From Candidatus Gastranaerophilales bacterium (GTDB lineage: Bacteria; Cyanobacteriota; Vampirovibrionia; Gastranaerophilales; Gastranaerophilaceae), in assembly GCA_944322745.1 (NCBI GenBank), contig CALUPV010000002.1, forward strand, positions 124,001 through 188,000: 64,000 nucleotides of DNA, given 5' to 3'. Shown here one piece after another: positions 56,176 to 64,000 of the stretch. The notes beneath the pieces were generated by a model, which saw only the letters and a list, made by a program, of their open reading frames with translations, was not told the DNA's origin and did no database searches. The first letter of the stretch is position 1, and every line of letters starts with the position of its first letter. The translations under genes and the position numbers were made by a program.

Positions 56176-57354
56176 TTATTTTTTATCACCAATTTTTCCT
56201 GCTTGGGCTAATTTTGTATAGGCAATTGTTGCAATTGAAGCTTGCGGTTCATATTGTGATAAATCTGATTTGTGTTTATTATAAGGAAGGTAATTTTTGA
56301 ATGCATATTTATATTGTTCATAAGGAGAAGCATTAACTCTTTCCAAAATATCTCTGGCTGCATTTGTAACATTGCAGTCTTTGTCTGTTGCAGGAATAAC
56401 AATACCAAATTTATCTTTCATAATATCTACAGGAATAGCAACAGCGCCATCTTTCCCAATCAAAGCTTCTTTCGAATCTCTTACAAATGCGTGCTCTCCT
56501 CCGCCAAATATACCCAACGGCATGTCTTTACCTACCATTTTGCTGTATACAGTAGCATAATCTTCTATCTGGGATATATTTCTTGTTAAAACGCTTGGAA
56601 AAGGAAAATCAGCAAGAATAAAACCATTTGGGAATTCATCACAAGGAGGCATTTCCTTTCCTCTTACATATTTAGTATATTGTGTAGGTGTTACAGCAAA
56701 TCCTTTTAGTTTATTTTGTTCAACAACTTTTCTTGCCGCTTTGTCAACACCGCTGTCACTATGTGCAAATGCAAAACCAATATCATCAAAACTGGCACCA
56801 CAATCTTTTAAATATGCAAATATTGGGCTATAAAAATCTACAATTCCTTTTTCATATAATTCAGACAATTCTTTTTTAGATAATGAACAACCGCCGGAAA
56901 CTTGTTCCGGTTTAATATTAGAATTTCCGACAGCACCCATTGTCAATGCCGGTTTTTTTCCATATGCCGCAGACCATAATTTTTCTGTGGTTAAAACAGA
57001 TGGTTTATCTGCCCACTCTAACATTTTGAAACCGTTAACATTGGGGAAAATAACAGGTTTCGACCATCCTTCAGCCATTAATGCAAGACCTAACTTCGTT
57101 TCTTTTAAAGCAGCTTGATTAGGCATAAATTTTTTTATTTTACTGATTCCTTCTGCAAAATTTCCATTTGCCATTTCAATAAACATATCATCAATTGCTT
57201 TTGCAAATTCGGGATTTGATATATTATTATTTCTAGAAATTAATTCTATTATTGAATCTTTTTGATCTAAACCAATATTTTTCATATTTTTTATACCATT
57301 GGTTTGTGTTGTTCTTGTTATAAGTCTGTTAAATAATACGGGTTCTGTTTTCAT
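56176..57354 (-). CDS. Unrecognised 392-residue protein, possibly nucleotide-binding
   Basis: I do not recognise the family. The N-terminus is polar with an FNRLITRTTQTNG segment and a helical region up to about residue 110. The C-terminal half is globular, with GNSNIKPEQVSGGCSLSKKE, IGFAFAHSDSGVDKAARKVV and GIFGGGEHAFVRDSKEALIG. The last two resemble glycine-rich loops of Rossmann-like (for example SLOG-type) proteins, but no catalytic site can be assigned. No signal peptide. GGAAGGAAACC lies before the ATG. It converges with groEL and has its own promoter region upstream. Confidence 0.7.
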   Translation of the reverse strand: MKTEPVLFNRLITRTTQTNGIKNMKNIGLDQKDSIIELISRNNNISNPEFAKAIDDMFIEMANGNFAEGISKIKKFMPNQAALKETKLGLALMAEGWSKPVIFPNVNGFKMLEWADKPSVLTTEKLWSAAYGKKPALTMGAVGNSNIKPEQVSGGCSLSKKELSELYEKGIVDFYSPIFAYLKDCGASFDDIGFAFAHSDSGVDKAARKVVEQNKLKGFAVTPTQYTKYVRGKEMPPCDEFPNGFILADFPFPSVLTRNISQIEDYATVYSKMVGKDMPLGIFGGGEHAFVRDSKEALIGKDGAVAIPVDIMKDKFGIVIPATDKDCNVTNAARDILERVNASPYEQYKYAFKNYLPYNKHKSDLSQYEPQASIATIAYTKLAQAGKIGDKK

Positions 57355-57484
57355 TGGTTTCCTTCCAAAGTTATAATTACTGCTTAATAAAAACCATAAA
57401 TATCAAATGTTAACTGAATTCTTGAAAATATTAATTTTTATAAAGAAAATAGTTATTCTATCTTTATGTTAGAATAATGTTTAA

Positions 57485-57972
57485 ATGATAATGTGTAAAA
57501 GTTTTCTGCCAAATATTGATAATAATTCAAAAGTATTAATACTTGGTTCTATGCCTGGGATATTGTCATTGGAAAAAAACAATATTATGCACATCCGCAA
57601 AACAGGTTTTGGAAATTAATGGGAATGTTTTGTAACTGTAAAAATTTAAGCGATTTAGATTATTCCAATAAATTGGAGATATTGTTAGATAATAAATTAG
57701 CACTTTGGGATGTTATAGCGTCTTGTAATAGAATAGGAAGTTTAGATTCTAATATACAAAACGAAAAACTGAATAATATTTTAAAATTATTAGATAACTA
57801 TAAAATAGAAAGAATTTGTCTTAACGGTAATAAAGCATATTCTGCTTTTAAAAAATATTTTCCTAAATTATTAACGAAGTATGAATGTTATAAATTACCC
57901 TCTACAAGCCCAGCTAATGCAAGATACACTTTGGATGATTTATATAATGGATGGTCTAAAGCTTTATGTTAA
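57485..57972 (+). pseudogene. Frameshifted DNA-deoxyinosine (hypoxanthine) glycosylase, Mug/UDG superfamily
   Basis: The first frame (from ATG 57485) reads MIMCKSFLPNIDNNSKVLIL then GSMPGILSLEK, the standard N-terminus of this glycosylase. It stops after about 45 codons. The second frame continues with QYYAHPQNRFWKLMGMF, the family's next motif, and the open frame from 57619 carries the rest (LALWDVIASCNRIGSLDS, LPSTSPANAR). The two halves join perfectly if one A is added to the A7 run at 57573-57579. So the intact protein would have about 162 residues and excise hypoxanthine from DNA. The break may be a true mutation, a sequencing error in a homopolymer, or be rescued by slippage on the A run. 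Confidence 0.88.
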
Positions 57973-59006
57973 GGCTTAATTAGAACCTTTAGTGCTCTGC
58001 CGTTCATGTGTTTAATTAGTCCTTCTTCTGCTCTTTCAAGCGGAACGGTTTCTGTTATTAGTTTTTCAACAGGCAGTTTTTCTTCATATATCAATCTTAA
58101 TGCTTCTCTAAAGTATAATGGAGTATGATGAAATATACTTAAAACCTTTATTTCATCATAATGCAACCTTCTTGTATCAATAGAAATTGATGTTCCTTGT
58201 TTGCATCCGCCAAACAAATGTACAGTTCCACCTCTTCTGACATATGTAAACATACTTTCCCATATTTCAGGGAGCCCTACACATTCAACAGCAACATCAA
58301 GTCCCTTTTTTCCTTCTGAAAAATTTAAAAATATTTTTTCCGGATTCTTGTATTTGTTTAAATCAACAATTTCATCTGCATCGCCGAATTCTTTTGCCAT
58401 TTTTAGTTTTAATGGATTTCTTCCTGCTGCAATTACTTTCGCACCTTTTAACTTTGCCAGTTTTACAAACATTAAACCTATTGGGCCAAGTCCAACAACA
58501 CCAACAGTTTGACCTGCTTTTATTCCTGTTTTCTCAACTCCATGGACTACATTTGCAAGAGGTTCAGCAAAGGCTGCTCTTTCAAAAGATAAATCATCAG
58601 GCAAATGTAATAAATTTCTTTTTACAATCGCTTTAGGAACATTTATATATTCTGCATATGCTCCATTTAAAAATTCAAGCTTTTCACAAAGATTGTATTC
58701 TCCTCTTTTACAGAAAAAGCATTCTCCGCAAGGTGCTGAATTTGCTGCAACAACTCTGTCACCAACATTGAAACCTACAACATTCTTACCTACTTTTGTA
58801 ATAACGCCTGAAAATTCGTGCCCGAATCCTGATGGAATCTTTTTTATAAGAACAGGATGACCTCTTCTGTAAGTTTTTACATCTGTTCCGCAGGTTAAAG
58901 CTGCCATTATTTTGACTTGTACTTCACCATCTTTGGGTTCTTTTATTCCCACTTCTTCATATTTTATATTTAATGGTTCGTAGAATTGTATTGCTTTCAT
59001 TTTCAT
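57969..59006 (-). CDS. Zinc-dependent medium-chain alcohol/polyol dehydrogenase 2
   Basis: A 345-residue MDR enzyme. Catalytic zinc ligands are Cys39 (LTCGTD) and His63-Glu64 (GFGHEFSG); the structural zinc lobe is the four-cysteine run CGECFFCKRGEYNLC. The NAD loop is VGLGPIGLMFVKLAK. It resembles sorbitol/threonine-type dehydrogenases. It is the second gene of a tandem pair, overlapping the first by 4 bases (ATGA). It ends 4 bases inside the converging glycosylase remnant. Substrate unknown. Confidence 0.9.
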   Translation of the reverse strand: MKMKAIQFYEPLNIKYEEVGIKEPKDGEVQVKIMAALTCGTDVKTYRRGHPVLIKKIPSGFGHEFSGVITKVGKNVVGFNVGDRVVAANSAPCGECFFCKRGEYNLCEKLEFLNGAYAEYINVPKAIVKRNLLHLPDDLSFERAAFAEPLANVVHGVEKTGIKAGQTVGVVGLGPIGLMFVKLAKLKGAKVIAAGRNPLKLKMAKEFGDADEIVDLNKYKNPEKIFLNFSEGKKGLDVAVECVGLPEIWESMFTYVRRGGTVHLFGGCKQGTSISIDTRRLHYDEIKVLSIFHHTPLYFREALRLIYEEKLPVEKLITETVPLERAEEGLIKHMNGRALKVLIKP

Positions 59007-60013
59007 AGTTGAATATATGCTTTCATAATTTTATTTGAAAGAGTGTCATCAAGTGCATCATTAATACCTTCAATAGGATATACTGAAGATAAACCTGCAA
59101 CTTTTACTCTTCCTTCTTCAATTAATCTCATAGAATCTTCTAAATCCATTGGTGAAGGTGAGTAACTTCCTAGTATTGTTAATTCTCTATAATAAATATC
59201 GTTATTTTTAAATCCATTGTTATCTTTTATGCTTGAGAAAACAACTATTGTAGCACCATCTCTTGCTGCTTTGACTGCAAAATCCAATGATAGTGAAGCT
59301 CCTGCTGTTAAAAATATTGTATCAAAACCGTTTGGTGCGACTTTTTTCATTTCCTTTAATGTAGATTCTTCATCTTTTAATAAGAAGGATTTATCAAATC
59401 CGAATTTTTCAGAAAGGCAAATTCTTTCATATAGTAAATCACATCCATATATTGGGTTACCAAAAGCTTTTACCGTTTCCCCCATAAGGATACCTATTGA
59501 GCCAAGTCCTAAAATCAGACTTTTTGTATTATCTTTTATTCGTGCTCTTTTAACTGCTCTAATGCAACATCCGAGTGGCTCTAAAAAAGATGCTTCAATA
59601 TCTGATAAATTTAAGTTGACGTGAAAAACAGTATTGTTTAGATGTTCTTCGGATACGAAGACGTATTCGGCGAATCCTCCGGGGAAAATGTTTGTAGCCT
59701 TAAAATGTTTGCACATTGAATAATTTCCGCCCCAGCAATATTGGCAGTTAAAACAAGGTACGTGGTGTCCTAATGCGATTTTATCTCCGACTTCAAAATT
59801 AGTCTTTGAATTAATTTCAACAATTTCACCTACAACTTCATGACCAAGAACAGCACCATTTTTAACTTTACCTGTTCTCATTTTTACTATATCAGATCCG
59901 CATAATCCGCATCCTGATACTTTTACTATTGCACCTTCTCCATATTCATCAAGTATTGGTTTAGGTATATCCGTAATTATAAATCTATTGTTTTCTAAAA
60001 CAGCAGCTTTCAT
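59003..60013 (-). CDS. Zinc-dependent medium-chain alcohol/polyol dehydrogenase 1
   Basis: A 336-residue paralogue of the downstream gene. Catalytic ligands are Cys38 (GLCGSD) and His58-Glu59 (VLGHEVVG). The structural zinc cysteines are in VPCFNCQYCWGGNYSMCKHF. The cofactor loop LGLGSIGILMGETVKA lacks the usual run of glycines but fits. Translational coupling suggests that the two enzymes act together, either on consecutive steps or as a heteromer. It may convert a polyol or sugar nucleotide precursor; nothing nearby settles the substrate. Confidence 0.9.
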   Translation of the reverse strand: MKAAVLENNRFIITDIPKPILDEYGEGAIVKVSGCGLCGSDIVKMRTGKVKNGAVLGHEVVGEIVEINSKTNFEVGDKIALGHHVPCFNCQYCWGGNYSMCKHFKATNIFPGGFAEYVFVSEEHLNNTVFHVNLNLSDIEASFLEPLGCCIRAVKRARIKDNTKSLILGLGSIGILMGETVKAFGNPIYGCDLLYERICLSEKFGFDKSFLLKDEESTLKEMKKVAPNGFDTIFLTAGASLSLDFAVKAARDGATIVVFSSIKDNNGFKNNDIYYRELTILGSYSPSPMDLEDSMRLIEEGRVKVAGLSSVYPIEGINDALDDTLSNKIMKAYIQL

Positions 60014-60060
60014 AAAAAAATCCTTAATATCACTGCTATTATAGTTTAAATAAAATAAAA

Positions 60061-60795
60061 TTAAAATAAATTGTTTTTCTTAAGTATTTTTTTATCATAT
60101 TCTGATAAATTTGAGTTTAAAAATTTTAGGAATAAATCAGGTCTTTTCTTTTTTGTTACTATAAATTGTTGCAGCCTGCGCCATTCTTTTATTTTCTCGT
60201 GATTCCCGTTTAATAGAATTTCAGGAACATTTAATCCTTCATATTCTCTTGGCTTTGTATAATGCGGATGTTCTAACAGTCCGTCATAGTGTGAATCATA
60301 TTCTGCTGATTCGTCGTCACCAAGGACGCCTTTTAATAGTCTTGTTACACTATCTATAATGCATAGAGCAGGAAATTCACCTCCTGTTAATACAAAATCT
60401 CCTATTGATACTTCTTTTGCATCTGATTTTTCTATAATTCTTTCATCAAAACCTTCATAATGTCCGCAAATTATTATTAGTTGCTCTTCATTTGCAAACT
60501 CTTTCGCCATTTTTTGATTGAAAATTTCACCTTGCGGAGACATTATTATTGTTTTGGTTTTATTCTCTTTTTTTATTGAACTAAGTGCATCTAAATATGG
60601 CTGGCATGATAATAACATACCTGCGCCGCCACCATATGGTGTATCATCAACTTTTTTATGTTTATCTTTTGAAAAATCACGCGGATTAATTGTATTTATT
60701 TCTATTCTTTTTTCTGTTAATGCTCTTTTTATAATGCTAAAATCGCAAGCATTATTTATTGTTTCAGGAAATAAAGTGAGTACATCAAACTTCAA
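60061..60795 (-). CDS. trmD: tRNA (guanine37-N1)-methyltransferase TrmD
   Basis: 244 residues of the SPOUT fold with the trefoil knot. FDVLTLFPE opens it, DDTPYGGGAGMLL and IICGHYEGFDERI hold binding residues, and SIGDFVLTGGEFPALCIIDS forms the knot. EYDSHYDGLLEHPHYTKP binds the tRNA anticodon stem. It modifies G37 to prevent frameshifting. It overlaps rimM by 4 bases, the standard rimM-trmD pairing; rplS is not present downstream. Confidence 0.97.
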   Translation of the reverse strand: MKFDVLTLFPETINNACDFSIIKRALTEKRIEINTINPRDFSKDKHKKVDDTPYGGGAGMLLSCQPYLDALSSIKKENKTKTIIMSPQGEIFNQKMAKEFANEEQLIIICGHYEGFDERIIEKSDAKEVSIGDFVLTGGEFPALCIIDSVTRLLKGVLGDDESAEYDSHYDGLLEHPHYTKPREYEGLNVPEILLNGNHEKIKEWRRLQQFIVTKKKRPDLFLKFLNSNLSEYDKKILKKNNLF

Positions 60796-61307
60796 TTTAT
60801 CAAACCTTCTATGTTGTTTAAAACAACTTTTCTTCCTTTTAAATCAACTATAGGAACAAGTTCTTTCACGAATGGAACAAGGTGCTCTTTACCGTTGCCA
60901 TCTTTTACTGAAAGCAAATTATTAGCCATATTTTCACCAATTGCAGTAATTGTGCCAACACAACTTCCATCTTCATCAAATACATCCATTCCGATTAAAT
61001 CACTTATAAGATATTCATCATCATCAAGATTATTTTCAACTTCTTCTTTTGTAAGATAAATATCACAACCCTTGAATTCTTCAACATCATTTACGGTTTT
61101 GAATTCTTTGAACTTTATAATTGCAAATTGTTTATGGAATCTTACTGAAACAACATTTAGTTCAGAAAAGTTATTTTCTTTTTTTATATATACTTTTTTT
61201 AAAGCTTCGATCTGTTTTTCCCTTCCTTTAGAAAAACCGACTTTTGCTTCACCTTTAATACCGTGGAAATTAAGAACTTTTGCTATGGATATTAAGTTGT
61301 CACTCAT
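60792..61307 (-). CDS. rimM: 16S rRNA maturation factor RimM
   Basis: 171 residues with an N-terminal RimM barrel (SIAKVLNFHGIKGEAKVG) and a C-terminal PRC-barrel (LIGMDVFDEDG, HLVPFVKELVPIVDLKGRKV). It binds S19 and helps 30S head maturation. It overlaps trmD by 4 bases and follows the zinc-ribbon protein gene by 2 bases, so all three form one operon. Confidence 0.95.
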   Translation of the reverse strand: MSDNLISIAKVLNFHGIKGEAKVGFSKGREKQIEALKKVYIKKENNFSELNVVSVRFHKQFAIIKFKEFKTVNDVEEFKGCDIYLTKEEVENNLDDDEYLISDLIGMDVFDEDGSCVGTITAIGENMANNLLSVKDGNGKEHLVPFVKELVPIVDLKGRKVVLNNIEGLIN

Positions 61308-61309
61308 AG

Positions 61310-62182
61310 TTATTTAGTCTTTTTATATTCTTCTGGTGCGTCTTCTCTTTCTTGATTCCACCTGTCAAGTCCCATTTGTTTTCTTATTAAACCAATACCA
61401 ACATGGACTCTCCATTCATCCATTCTTAATTGTGCCGCTATGATTTTATGGCAACCTATAGGTGGTAAAGGTAATAATGGTTCATATAAATTCTTTATTG
61501 CAAATAATTGATCAGGGGATACTGCAAGTTTTCTTTTGGGGAAAGGCAATTTTGGAAGCATTAATTTTTGTCTTACCAAATTAATCCCAAAGAAAACTTT
61601 TCTTGGTTCCAAACCTATAGCTTGACCTATAACTTCATGCACATCCGGATTTGGTAAAGGTAAAGCTTTTTTATAAAGAATTTCAATTTGTTCTATTTGT
61701 TCTTTACTAACTAACAGTTGTTTTTGTCTTTGAGGTTTTGGTCTTCCTGCATTTGGACGAGGTCTCGAAAAACCACCCGGTCTGTTGTTATTAAAATTAT
61801 TACGTTGCGGTCTTTGTGTTCTTTGTTGTCCGTCATTTCTGAATTTATTATAATTTCTTTGATAATTGCCGCCATTTTGATTTCTGTTATCTCTTGGACG
61901 GTCATTATATCTTGTATTGTTATTCCTGTTATATGGTTGACGCTCAGAGCGAGAGTTTCTGTCATATGGTCTGAAAGATTTTTCTTCTCCCGAATTGTCA
62001 TTTCCAAATGAGTAGGAATTCATTTGAGGAGCATCTTTCGGCGTAGTTGAAGCATTAGCGGCTTCTTGTGATAGTTCCTCGGTATACTTTTTATCAGAAT
62101 ACAAACAATTTGGACAAATGACTCGTTTTGGGTTTTTTGTCTCAAACTCTGCGCCGCACTTTATACACTTATTTACATACAT
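61310..62182 (-). CDS. Probable RNA-binding protein: zinc ribbon, Arg/Asn-rich linker and tandem helical repeats
   Basis: I do not know a named family. Residues 1-30 form a four-Cys zinc ribbon (Cys6, Cys9, Cys23, Cys26). Residues 40-155 are disordered and very rich in Arg, Asn, Gln and Pro, with RPYDRNSRSERQPYNRN-type runs, typical of RNA-binding linkers. Residues 158-209 and 221-272 are two copies of one repeat. Each follows the pattern LY..LPLP....H..I...L....V..GI.L.R..M.L, as in NLYEPLLPLPPIGCHKIIAA. Its place directly before rimM-trmD, where rpsP and khpA stand in other bacteria, suggests a ribosome-related role. A GGGGC ribosome site precedes the ATG. Confidence 0.65.
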   Translation of the reverse strand: MYVNKCIKCGAEFETKNPKRVICPNCLYSDKKYTEELSQEAANASTTPKDAPQMNSYSFGNDNSGEEKSFRPYDRNSRSERQPYNRNNNTRYNDRPRDNRNQNGGNYQRNYNKFRNDGQQRTQRPQRNNFNNNRPGGFSRPRPNAGRPKPQRQKQLLVSKEQIEQIEILYKKALPLPNPDVHEVIGQAIGLEPRKVFFGINLVRQKLMLPKLPFPKRKLAVSPDQLFAIKNLYEPLLPLPPIGCHKIIAAQLRMDEWRVHVGIGLIRKQMGLDRWNQEREDAPEEYKKTK

Positions 62183-62392
62183 TGAATGTGCCCCTTTATT
62201 TTAAAGCAATTACTTTATCTCTCTCCCAGTGTCAGGATGTTTCTTTCTTACCTTAAATACTCATGTTGATTAGAAAATTACCGTACTTAATTAATTTGTA
62301 ATGAACTAAAATGATTTATCACAAAATAAAAGCATGTATAAATCTCAATTACTATTTTAACCATAAAAATATAATATGACAAGAGTTTTACA

Positions 62393-63424
62393 TTATTTTT
62401 TCATTTTTGAGCTTAATTGACCGCAAGCAGCATCAATATCTGCTCCTCTTTCAAGCCTTATTGTTACTTTTTTCCCTGAAGCTTCAAGTATGTATTTGAA
62501 TTTTTGTATTGCCTCTTTTGTTGGCTTCTTATATGGGCTTTTTTCATTTTGATTATATACAATTAAGTTTACATTACTTTTTAGTTTTAGAATAGAAAGA
62601 GCTAGTTCTTTTGCATCGTTAATTGAATCATTTATATCTTTCATTAAAACATATTCAACAGTTACTCTTCTTCCTGTTATTTCAGTATATCTTTTTAAAG
62701 TGGAAATAAGCTCATCAAATTTGTATTTTTTTGCAACAGGCATGATTTCTGCTCTTTTTTCCTGGTTTGGTGCGTGGAGTGAAATTGCTAATGTTGATTG
62801 AAAATCCAACTCTGCTAATTTATTTATTTGAGGAATTATTCCGCAGGTTGATACTGTTATTCTTCTTGCGCCAACTTGGAAGTGTTCCCTGAATATCTTT
62901 ATTGAATTTATTAGATTATCAAAGTTTAATAGGGGTTCCCCTTGTCCCATATATACTATGTTTGTTACTTTTAAACCTGTATCAGCTTGGATTAAAAATA
63001 TTTGTTGTATTATTTCATCTGTCTCTAAATTTCTTATAAACCCAAGTTTTGCAGTAGCACAAAAACTGCACCCCATAGGACATCCTACTTGTGTGCTTAT
63101 ACAAGCTGTTAAATTTGCACGGTTATCAAATCGCATTAAGACTGCTTCTGCAAAATTCCCATCTTTTAATTCAAACAAAAACTTCATTGTTCCATCTTTG
63201 CTTATTTGTTTTTCTTTGATTGAAATAGAACAAAGTTCTGTTTTCTGTTTAAGTAATTCTCTTGTTGCTAAAGATAGGTCTGTCATTGAATCAATATTCT
63301 TTGTTGACTTTAAATATATCCAGTTATATAGTTGTTTTGCTCGAAACTTTGATTGATTGTTCTCCAGCATGAAATCTTCGATTTCTTTTAGTGATTTCCC
63401 TGTAAGTATAAATTTTTCAGTCAT
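62393..63424 (-). CDS. rlmN: 23S rRNA (adenine2503-C2)-methyltransferase RlmN
   Basis: A 343-residue radical-SAM methyltransferase. The Cx3Cx2C cluster site is GCPMGCSFCATAKLGF with Cys115, Cys119 and Cys122. The catalytic cysteine near the C-terminus is Cys334 in DAACGQLS, and GEPLLNFDNL lies between. It methylates A2503 of 23S rRNA and A37 of some tRNAs. Length is normal. It is upstream of the zinc-ribbon/rimM/trmD operon on the same strand, separated by 210 bases that contain no supported gene. Confidence 0.96.
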   Translation of the reverse strand: MTEKFILTGKSLKEIEDFMLENNQSKFRAKQLYNWIYLKSTKNIDSMTDLSLATRELLKQKTELCSISIKEKQISKDGTMKFLFELKDGNFAEAVLMRFDNRANLTACISTQVGCPMGCSFCATAKLGFIRNLETDEIIQQIFLIQADTGLKVTNIVYMGQGEPLLNFDNLINSIKIFREHFQVGARRITVSTCGIIPQINKLAELDFQSTLAISLHAPNQEKRAEIMPVAKKYKFDELISTLKRYTEITGRRVTVEYVLMKDINDSINDAKELALSILKLKSNVNLIVYNQNEKSPYKKPTKEAIQKFKYILEASGKKVTIRLERGADIDAACGQLSSKMKK

Positions 63425-63547
63425 AATATATTCTTCTTTGTGCTCTTTCTAAGAAATATTAACATAAAAACACTAACTATTTGTATTTAAAAATGTTCGT
63501 GTTAACATGTTTCTTGAAATATAATGTATAAGTCAAGGAGAAATAAA

Positions 63548-63844
63548 TTGAGAACTTACGAATTATTATCAATAATTAAGCCTAATATCGATTCAGAAGA
63601 ATTTGATAAATTAGTTGTTAAAATTGAAGAAGCAATTGTAGCATTAGATGGTAAAGTTATATCAACGGATAAAATGGGCAGAAAAAAATTGTCTTATGAT
63701 ATCAAAGATTTTAGAGATGGCTATTTTGTTGTTCATAACTTTGAAATGGATCCGGCTCAAGTTGCTAAGTTCAACAGACAATTAAGATTAAATGAAAATG
63801 TTTTGAGAATTATGCTTCTTGAAACTTCTGAAGTAAAAGCGTAA
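63548..63844 (+). CDS. rpsF: 30S ribosomal protein S6
   Basis: 98 residues beginning at TTG (reads LRTYELLSIIKP; the S6 family starts MRTYE), with AAGGAG 7 bases upstream. The frame can be opened at ATG 63524, but that codon overlaps TATAAT (63520-63525), the likely -10. S6 binds S18 and helix 22 of 16S rRNA. The body shows KVISTDKMGRKKLSYDIKDF and the end VLRIMLL. ssb follows, as in the common rpsF-ssb-rpsR operon. Confidence 0.96.
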   Translation: MRTYELLSIIKPNIDSEEFDKLVVKIEEAIVALDGKVISTDKMGRKKLSYDIKDFRDGYFVVHNFEMDPAQVAKFNRQLRLNENVLRIMLLETSEVKA

Positions 63845-63858
63845 TTACGGAGAGTAAA

Positions 63859-64000
63859 ATGTCAATAGCAAAAGCAGTTATATCAGGTATAGTATACAGA
63901 AATCCCGAAAAAAGATTTACGGGAAATAATATTCCTGTAACAACTTTCACTTTAAATATTGACGAAAAAGAACAATCATTAGTTAGAATAGTTGCTCGCG
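63859..64000 (+). CDS. ssb: Single-stranded DNA-binding protein, N-terminal part (cut by window edge)
   Basis: The 47 visible residues begin MSIAKAVISGIVYRNPEKRF and continue TGNNIPVTTFTLNIDE, the OB-fold start of SSB, with the usual rpsF-ssb linkage 14 bases after the S6 stop. It has GGAGAG before the ATG. The 3' end lies outside. Confidence 0.82.
   Translation, partial: MSIAKAVISGIVYRNPEKRFTGNNIPVTTFTLNIDEKEQSLVRIVAR

Noticed and set aside
57619-57972. Independent 117-residue gene
   Set aside because: It is the second half of the frameshifted glycosylase; the upstream half is in another frame with the expected N-terminal motif.
59217-59624. 135-codon open frame on the plus strand
   Set aside because: Antisense shadow of the zinc dehydrogenase gene with no recognisable protein features.
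62958-63356. 132-codon open frame on the plus strand
   Set aside because: Antisense to rlmN; codon pattern of a shadow frame.

Overview
The window is AT-rich bacterial chromosome, densely coding on both strands, with no rRNA, tRNA, CRISPR array, insertion sequence or prophage that I can recognise. Kdo (KdsD, KdsC) and lipoprotein (LspA) genes point to a Gram-negative-type envelope, and a flagellar basal-body and export cluster points to motility. Several lineage-type proteins carry a short Phe-Thr-Gly motif near the N-terminus. Together these suggest a gut relative of the non-photosynthetic Cyanobacteria (Vampirovibrionia/Melainabacteria, Gastranaerophilales). That placement is an inference from gene style, not a measured phylogeny.

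Layout. 1-8 kb: a truncated UvrD-type helicase, a Na/phosphate symporter with a PhoU-like tail, a flavodoxin, two glycosyltransferases, an alanine/Na symporter, a His-rich membrane protein and a compact ADP-ribosyltransferase. 8-13.4 kb: a zinc-ribbon PTPS-like protein, then a four-domain sulfur-trafficking reductase divergent from an ArsR-family regulator with a clear operator region, then LemA and RuvB. 13.4-24 kb: GatA, a TPR/NHL protein, a degenerate PHP-domain protein, a 1333-residue GH13-like enzyme and CysS. 25-35.5 kb: one flagellar run (FlgF/G-like, FlgG, FlgB, FlgC, lytic transglycosylase, FliE, FliF, a FliG-position protein, FliH, FlhA, FliI). 35.5-44 kb: AroE-TopA-DprA and three poorly known proteins, including an M49-like peptidase and a membrane protein with two DUF1566-like domains. 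44-50 kb: KdsD-KdsC, CoaX, and a run of envelope genes with LspA and an RluD-type pseudouridine synthase. 50-56 kb: rpsL-rpsG, YajQ, an FtsL/DivIC-type protein and groES-groEL. 56-64 kb: an unrecognised 392-residue protein, a frameshifted DNA-deoxyinosine glycosylase, tandem zinc alcohol dehydrogenases, a probable RNA-binding protein followed by rimM-trmD, rlmN, and rpsF-ssb running off the right edge.

The most interesting points are: an ADP-ribosyltransferase with an intact R/STS/ExE active site; a sulfur-trafficking fusion whose divergent ArsR gene has an 18-bp perfect palindrome in its promoter spacer and appears leaderless; a PHP-fold protein that has lost its metal ligands; a protein at the fliG position without the torque-generating FliG C-terminus; a glycosylase gene broken exactly at an A7 run; a zinc-ribbon protein with a tandem C-terminal repeat upstream of rimM-trmD; and two genes too short for usual calling (31 and 51 residues) with ribosome binding sites.
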